DNA of 64,000 nt from positions 1 through 64,000 of the forward strand of contig CAJUNK010000003.1 in assembly GCA_910587815.1 (NCBI GenBank). The letters are read 5' to 3'. The notes beneath the pieces are model-generated. The model was not told the origin of the DNA. It saw only the letters and a program-made list of their open reading frames with translations, and did not search any database. This document shows, piece after piece, positions 59,364 through 64,000 of this stretch. Position 1 is the stretch's first letter. Every line of letters starts with the position of its first letter. Made by a program: the position numbers and the translations under genes. This DNA comes from Candidatus Gastranaerophilales bacterium (GTDB lineage: Bacteria > Cyanobacteriota > Vampirovibrionia > Gastranaerophilales > Gastranaerophilaceae).

Positions 59364-62171
59364 ATGACAGAGGCCAAACAAAGAATAGCAGCGCAAATAT
59401 TTGCAGAACAATGGAAAGATAAGGGCTATGAAAAAGGCCAAAGTCAGCCTTTTTGGCTTTCTTTATTAAGGGATGTTTATGGTATAGAACATCCTGAAAA
59501 TTATATTTCTTTTGAAGACCAGGTGCATTTAGACCATACAAGTTTTATAGATGGGTATATTGAAAAAACAAAGGTTATGATTGAACAAAAAAGCCTTGGT
59601 AAAAATCTTAATGCAGCAATTAAACAATCAGATGGCAGTATGCTAAACCCTTTTCAACAGGCAAAAAGATATATTTCAGACCTTCCTTTATCAAGACATC
59701 CAAGATGGGTTGTTACCTGCAATTTTGAACAATTTTACGTTTATGATATGGAAAAACCGCATTGCGAGCCTGAAATAATAAACCTTGCTGATTTACCTAA
59801 AGAATATTACAGGCTTTCATTTTTAGTGGATGAAGAAAATATACACCTCAAAAAAGAAATGGAAGTTTCAATTAAGGCAGGGGAAATTGTAGGTTTAATT
59901 TACGATGCTTTATTAAAACAATATATTGATAAAAATTGTGAAGAAACATTAAAAAGTCTTAATAAACTTTGCGTAAGATTGGTTTTTTGCCTTTATGCAG
60001 AAGATGCAGGTATTTTTGGCAAACATGATATGTTTCTTGACTATATGAAACAATTTGAAACAAAACATTTTAGAAAGGCCTTGATAGATTTATTCCGGGT
60101 TTTAGACACAAAAATTGAAGATAGAGACCCATATTTAGAAGAAGAACTCGCCAAATTTCCCTATGTAAACGGCGGGCTTTTTGCTGATGATGATATAGAA
60201 ATTCCAAATTTTACAGATGAAATCAGGGAATTACTTTTAACAAAGGCAAGTGCTGATTTTGACTGGTCTGAAATCAGCCCCACAATATTTGGAGCCGTGT
60301 TTGAAAGCACCTTAAACCCCGAAACAAGAAGAAAAGGTGGGATGCACTATACATCTATTGAAAATATCCATAAAGTTATTGACCCTTTATTTATGAATGA
60401 TTTAGAAAAAGAATTTAAAGAAATAAAGGCGCAAAAGCAAGAAAAAACCAAAAATAAAAAACTTCAAGACTTTCAAAACAAAATTGCCAGTATTAATTTT
60501 TTAGACCCAGCCTGTGGCAGTGGAAACTTTTTAACAGAAACTTATATTTCATTAAGGAAACTTGAAAATGAAATTTTATATGAGTTATCAAAAGGGCAAA
60601 TAAAAATGGGCGCCCTTGTAAATCCTATAAGGGTTTCTATAGGCCAATTTTATGGTATCGAAATAAATGATTTTGCAGTAACTGTTGCAAAAACAGCCCT
60701 TTGGATAGCAGAATCCCAAATGATGAAAAAGACAGAAGATATAGTGCACATGGATTTAGATTTTCTGCCTTTAAAAACTTATGCAAACATTGTGGAAGGA
60801 AATGCGCTAAGGATAGATTGGGAAGATGTTATACCAAAAGAAAAACTGAATTATATAATGGGCAACCCACCGTTTGTGGGGTATTCACTTCAATCAAAAG
60901 AACAAAAAAATGATATTCTTTCTATTTATACTGATGAAAAAGGCAAGTCATATAAAACAGCAGGCAAAATTGATTATGTTGCGGGTTGGTATTTTAAAGC
61001 TTCTAAATTAATGCAAAATACAAACATAAAAACAGCACTGGTTTCAACAAATTCCATCACCCAAGGCGAGCAGGTGTCTGGAGTATGGAAACCGCTATAT
61101 GAAAGGTTTAATGTTCACATAGATTTTGCACATAAAACTTTTCGTTGGGATAGCGAATCTAACTCAAAAGCACATGTTCATTGCGTGATAGTTGGATTCA
61201 GTTGTTTTGAAAATAATACCAAAAAAAGATTATATTCAGGCGAGCAAATGCAACTTGTTGATAATATTAACGCTTATTTGATTGATGCGAATAATATTTT
61301 TATTGAAAATTGCAATAATCCTATATGCAATGTTCCAAACATGCAAAAAGGCAGCATTCCTGTTGATGGCGGAAACCTTATAATTGAAGAATGTGATTAT
61401 GCTAATTTTATAAAGCAAGAACCTTCCGCAAAGAAATATATTAGAAATTTTATTGGCTCTGAAGAATTTATAAACAACAAAAAACGTTATTGCTTGTGGC
61501 TTATTAATGGAAATCCTGCCGAAATAAAGCATTGCTCATTAATAATGGATAGAGTAAAAAAAGTTAGAGAAATGCGCTTAGCTAGCACAAAAGAAGCAAC
61601 AAAAAAATTTGCTGATTATCCGACAAGATTTATGGAAGTACGACAGCCAAAAACAAATTATATTCTTATTCCTAGTCATTCATCTGAAAACAGAAAATAC
61701 ATACCTATAGGATTTATGTCACCTGATTATATAAGTAGCAATGCAAATTTAATTATTCCAAATGCAACCGTTTATCATTTTGGTGTACTAACTTCAAATA
61801 TCCACATGGCTTGGACAAGAACCGTTTGCGGAAGATTAAAGTCTGATTATCGCTATTCAAACACAATAGTCTATAACAATTTCCCCTGGTGTAGTCCAAC
61901 CGATGCACAAAAAGAAAAAATTGAAAAAACTGCACAGGGAATTTTGGATGCGCGCGCACTATATCCTAAATGTTCACTTGCAGATTTATATGATGAACTT
62001 ACAATGCCGCCTGAACTTCGAAAAGCGCACCAGGAAAATGATAAAGCCGTTATGGAGGCTTACGGATTTTACGAAAAAGATGAGCAAACAGACAAACGCC
62101 GATGGCTCAATGAATCTGAAACCGTTGCAAGATTAATGGAAATGTATAAAAACATAATAAATAAAATATAA
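59364..62171 (+). CDS. MmeI-like type IIL restriction-modification enzyme
   Basis: The 935-residue single polypeptide has the domain order of MmeI-type enzymes. The N-terminal endonuclease has D63, then E74-x-K76 (in MIEQKS). A helical linker is followed by an N6-adenine methyltransferase with motif I FLDPACGSGNF (~379-389) and motif IV NPPFVGY (~501-507), then target recognition and C-terminal domains. Such enzymes methylate one strand of an asymmetric site and cut ~20 bases away without a separate methylase. The length is close to MmeI. GGGGAG precedes the ATG. The nuclease motif looks intact, so it may be active. No other restriction or defence gene is adjacent. Confidence 0.88.
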   Translation: MTEAKQRIAAQIFAEQWKDKGYEKGQSQPFWLSLLRDVYGIEHPENYISFEDQVHLDHTSFIDGYIEKTKVMIEQKSLGKNLNAAIKQSDGSMLNPFQQAKRYISDLPLSRHPRWVVTCNFEQFYVYDMEKPHCEPEIINLADLPKEYYRLSFLVDEENIHLKKEMEVSIKAGEIVGLIYDALLKQYIDKNCEETLKSLNKLCVRLVFCLYAEDAGIFGKHDMFLDYMKQFETKHFRKALIDLFRVLDTKIEDRDPYLEEELAKFPYVNGGLFADDDIEIPNFTDEIRELLLTKASADFDWSEISPTIFGAVFESTLNPETRRKGGMHYTSIENIHKVIDPLFMNDLEKEFKEIKAQKQEKTKNKKLQDFQNKIASINFLDPACGSGNFLTETYISLRKLENEILYELSKGQIKMGALVNPIRVSIGQFYGIEINDFAVTVAKTALWIAESQMMKKTEDIVHMDLDFLPLKTYANIVEGNALRIDWEDVIPKEKLNYIMGNPPFVGYSLQSKEQKNDILSIYTDEKGKSYKTAGKIDYVAGWYFKASKLMQNTNIKTALVSTNSITQGEQVSGVWKPLYERFNVHIDFAHKTFRWDSESNSKAHVHCVIVGFSCFENNTKKRLYSGEQMQLVDNINAYLIDANNIFIENCNNPICNVPNMQKGSIPVDGGNLIIEECDYANFIKQEPSAKKYIRNFIGSEEFINNKKRYCLWLINGNPAEIKHCSLIMDRVKKVREMRLASTKEATKKFADYPTRFMEVRQPKTNYILIPSHSSENRKYIPIGFMSPDYISSNANLIIPNATVYHFGVLTSNIHMAWTRTVCGRLKSDYRYSNTIVYNNFPWCSPTDAQKEKIEKTAQGILDARALYPKCSLADLYDELTMPPELRKAHQENDKAVMEAYGFYEKDEQTDKRRWLNESETVARLMEMYKNIINKI

Positions 62172-62178
62172 CAAAACA

Positions 62179-62249
62179 CTCCCGGACATGGATTCGAACC
62201 ACGATTGAATGATCCAGAGTCATCCGTCCTACCATTAGACGATCCGGGA
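62179..62249 (-). tRNA. tRNA-Gln (anticodon CTG)
   Basis: On the minus strand acceptor TCCCGGA pairs with TCCGGGA, discriminator G. The anticodon arm GATGA-CTCTGGA-TCATT gives CTG (reads CAG). The T arm is CGTGG-TTCGAAT-CCATG. 71 nt. Its leader is not duplicated, unlike those of tRNA-Leu and tRNA-Lys. Confidence 0.92.
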
Positions 62250-62306
62250 ATAAAATTTAAGAAATCGTATTTTAAAAAGTCCCTTAAAATCACGATTTAC
62301 AGAACA

Positions 62307-62335
62307 ATTTTAGCAAAAATTATCATATAAAGCAA
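62307..62335 (-). promoter_or_regulatory. tRNA-Gln promoter
   Basis: On the minus strand -35 TTGCTT (62335-62330), 17-bp spacer, extended -10 TGC-TAAAAT (62312-62307). The start would be about 50 nt from the tRNA. Confidence 0.7.
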
Positions 62336-62441
62336 CAATGAAATATTATATAACCTGAAAATGTCTGATAAATATGTTTTTGGTATAATCTTCAACACGG
62401 GCTAAATTCCGTCTAAAAGCATAAAATAAAAGGAAAAGATA

Positions 62442-63842
62442 GTGGAAGAAATTTTATATCCTTTGGTTTCAAAATTTAATGAATATTTATCAAACTATAT
62501 TTTAGTGACATTACTTGTTGGTGTTGGGCTGTGGTATACAATAAAAACAAGGTTTGTACAGATTAGATGCTTTGGCGAAGGAGTTAAAAACGTATTTGGC
62601 TGTATAAACATATTCGATAAAACACAAGATAAAAGTATGACATCCTTTCAGGCCCTTGCCACCGCTGTTGCAGCACAGGTGGGCACAGGAAATATAATAG
62701 GTGCATCCGGCGCCATTTTAATAGGGGGACCAGGGGCAATTTTTTGGATGTGGGTAATAGCTTTTTTTGGTATGGCAACAATATATGCAGAGGCAACTTT
62801 AGCTATAAAAACAAGGATAATTGAAAAAGACGGCACAATAAAAGGAGGCCCTGTTTATTATATAAGAGAAGCTTTCAAAGGAAGGTTTGGAAAATTTTTA
62901 GCAGGGTTTTTTGCAGTTGCAATAATTTTAGCGCTTGGTTTTATGGGCTGTATGGTGCAATCAAATTCTATAGCTTGCTGTATGCAAACTGCATTTGGCA
63001 TAAAACCTTACATTATCGGTATTTTACTTGCTGTAACCTGTGCAATAATTTTTATTGGCGGAATAAAGCGTTTAGCATCAGTTGTCGAAAAAATAATTCC
63101 TTTTATGGCAGCTCTATTTATTATAGGGTGTCTTGTAATATTAATTGCACGCATAAAATATATTCCTGAAACATTTTATCTTATTTTTAAATACGCTTTT
63201 GCACCCCAGGCAATTTTAGGCGGCAGTTTTGGCCACGCACTAAAAACTGCGCTAAGCCAAGGAGCAAAAAGAGGCCTGTTTTCAAATGAAGCAGGGATGG
63301 GCTCCACCCCGCATGCACACGCGCTTGCAAACGTTAAAAATCCGCACATTCAAGGAACAGTTGCTATGATGGGGGTTTTTATTGATACGTTTGTAATTCT
63401 CACATTAAATGCACTGATTGTAATTTCCACACTTTACACAAATAATGGTGTTTTATCAAATGGATATACAGAAACTGTTATGGAGATTTTAAACAAAACA
63501 AACCTTGTACAAACAGCATTTGGCTCTGTTTTTGGAAACTCATTTGGTGCAATATTTGTTGCAATTTGTCTATTTTTCTTTGCATTTTCAACAATTTTAA
63601 GCTGGAATTTATTTGGAAAAATTAATGCAGTTTATCTTTTTGGCAAAAAATATCCGCTTCGTGCAGAATTAATTTATACAATAATTGCATTAGGGTTTAT
63701 TATGCTTGGCAGCCTTGTTTCAAGTGATTTTGTATGGGAATTAACAGATATGTTAAACAATTTAATGGTGATTCCCAATGCCATAGCCCTATTTGCCCTT
63801 ACAAGTGTAGTTGTTTCTATAGCAAAAACAAATAAATCTTAG
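62442..63842 (+). CDS. Sodium:alanine (AGCS-family) symporter
   Basis: The 466-residue inner-membrane protein matches the alanine or glycine:cation symporter family. It has about eleven helices, and family stretches include AAQVGTGNIIGASGAI (near 76-91), GGPGAIFWMWVIAFFGM and GLFSNEAGMGSTPHAHA (near 281-297). These proteins import alanine or glycine with sodium. The start is GTG 62442, supported by AAGGA upstream. An extended -10 (TGGTATAAT) is at 62391-62399. It probably shares physiology with the nearby SstT-like symporter: uptake of small amino acids. Confidence 0.93.
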   Translation: MEEILYPLVSKFNEYLSNYILVTLLVGVGLWYTIKTRFVQIRCFGEGVKNVFGCINIFDKTQDKSMTSFQALATAVAAQVGTGNIIGASGAILIGGPGAIFWMWVIAFFGMATIYAEATLAIKTRIIEKDGTIKGGPVYYIREAFKGRFGKFLAGFFAVAIILALGFMGCMVQSNSIACCMQTAFGIKPYIIGILLAVTCAIIFIGGIKRLASVVEKIIPFMAALFIIGCLVILIARIKYIPETFYLIFKYAFAPQAILGGSFGHALKTALSQGAKRGLFSNEAGMGSTPHAHALANVKNPHIQGTVAMMGVFIDTFVILTLNALIVISTLYTNNGVLSNGYTETVMEILNKTNLVQTAFGSVFGNSFGAIFVAICLFFFAFSTILSWNLFGKINAVYLFGKKYPLRAELIYTIIALGFIMLGSLVSSDFVWELTDMLNNLMVIPNAIALFALTSVVVSIAKTNKS

Positions 63843-63888
63843 ATTTAAAATTTATGAAAACATGGTTTTTTATGATAATATCATTGCC

Positions 63889-64000
63889 ATGGAATTATTA
63901 TTTAATCCTGTTTTGATATCAGTTATTGTTCTGTGCTTATTATGTATTTTTAAGGTGAATGTTTTGTTTGCCTTAATGATAAGCTCAATTGTTGCAGGAT
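63889..64000 (+). CDS. Partial integral membrane protein, possible Na+/H+ antiporter
   Basis: An ATG at 63889 opens a frame that runs off the window. The 37 visible residues (MELLFNPVLISVIVLCLLC, then IFKVNVLFALMISSIVAG) are two hydrophobic helices with a short basic turn, like the start of the Na+/H+ antiporter-type (YuiF-like) permeases. The rest is needed to confirm. No strong Shine-Dalgarno is visible. Confidence 0.55.
   Translation, partial: MELLFNPVLISVIVLCLLCIFKVNVLFALMISSIVAG

Noticed and set aside
1..64000. Prophage or integrative element across the window
   Set aside because: No integrase, transposase, phage structural or conjugation genes are seen; tRNA-adjacent repeats are only ~100-bp units.

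Overview
The window is AT-rich chromosomal DNA from a Gram-negative bacterium. It encodes a TolC-type outer-membrane channel, a classical autotransporter and a BamE-like periplasmic protein. It also carries a ClpC-type (not ClpA-type) unfoldase, GatB, a GGGtGRT/NifU-like pair, NarL and LysR regulators, and many large leaderless proteins with no recognised family. An outer membrane together with ClpC, fermentation-style genes and very AT-rich DNA fits a non-photosynthetic relative of Cyanobacteria (Gastranaerophilales/Melainabacteria, typical of animal guts). That placement is inference. I see no phage, insertion sequence, CRISPR array or plasmid functions.

Layout. 1-6.8 kb: a duplicated tRNA leader, a small secreted Cys-containing protein, valS, a TolC-like channel and an acidic EF-hand/coiled-coil protein. 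6.9-14.5 kb: a secreted GH3 enzyme, the GGGtGRT/NifU-like operon, two unrecognised proteins, an NhaC antiporter and the first protein with an F-x-G N-terminal tag. 14.5-19.2 kb: a tRNA-Leu locus with duplicated ends, gatB, and a small locus with two paralogous Q/P-rich HEAT-like proteins. 19.2-25.5 kb: a B12-binding-type radical SAM protein with a coupled small partner, a histidine kinase plus receiver-less winged-helix protein operon, and fba. 25.7-33.4 kb: a block of giant leaderless coiled-coil, LysM-like and collagen-like proteins. 33.5-40 kb: rpiB, clpC, tRNA-Ser, a GT8 glycosyltransferase and a two-component system. 40-47.5 kb: F-x-G-tagged proteins, a tRNA-Lys locus with duplicated leader, a CHAP-domain coiled-coil protein, and a protein made of eight ~80-residue NUMOD1-like repeats. 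47.5-56 kb: a hydrolase pair with divergent LysR, a 1268-residue autotransporter and a three-gene operon of secreted proteins. 56-64 kb: TRIC channel, a candidate small RNA, an XRE regulator, a C_GCAxxG_C_C protein, an SstT-like symporter, an MmeI-like type IIL restriction-modification enzyme, tRNA-Gln, an alanine symporter and a truncated transporter.

Four patterns stand out. (1) Transcription units for leaderless coiled-coil/LysM/EF-hand/CHAP proteins at five separate places share a direct-repeat box (TTTGTAAA, 2 bp gap, TTTGTAAA-like; exact 10-bp period) upstream, which suggests one regulon for a cell-surface protein set. (2) Three tRNA loci carry perfect or near-perfect duplications of the tRNA 5' end plus leader with a unit of about 100 bp. 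Two of them share a 48-bp hairpin element that abuts copies of the tRNA acceptor stem. (3) Several unrelated hypothetical proteins begin with a short tag ending in (I/V/P)-x-F-x-G. (4) A histidine kinase is encoded beside a winged-helix DNA-binding protein that lacks a receiver domain. Functions beyond family recognition are inference; no database search was possible.
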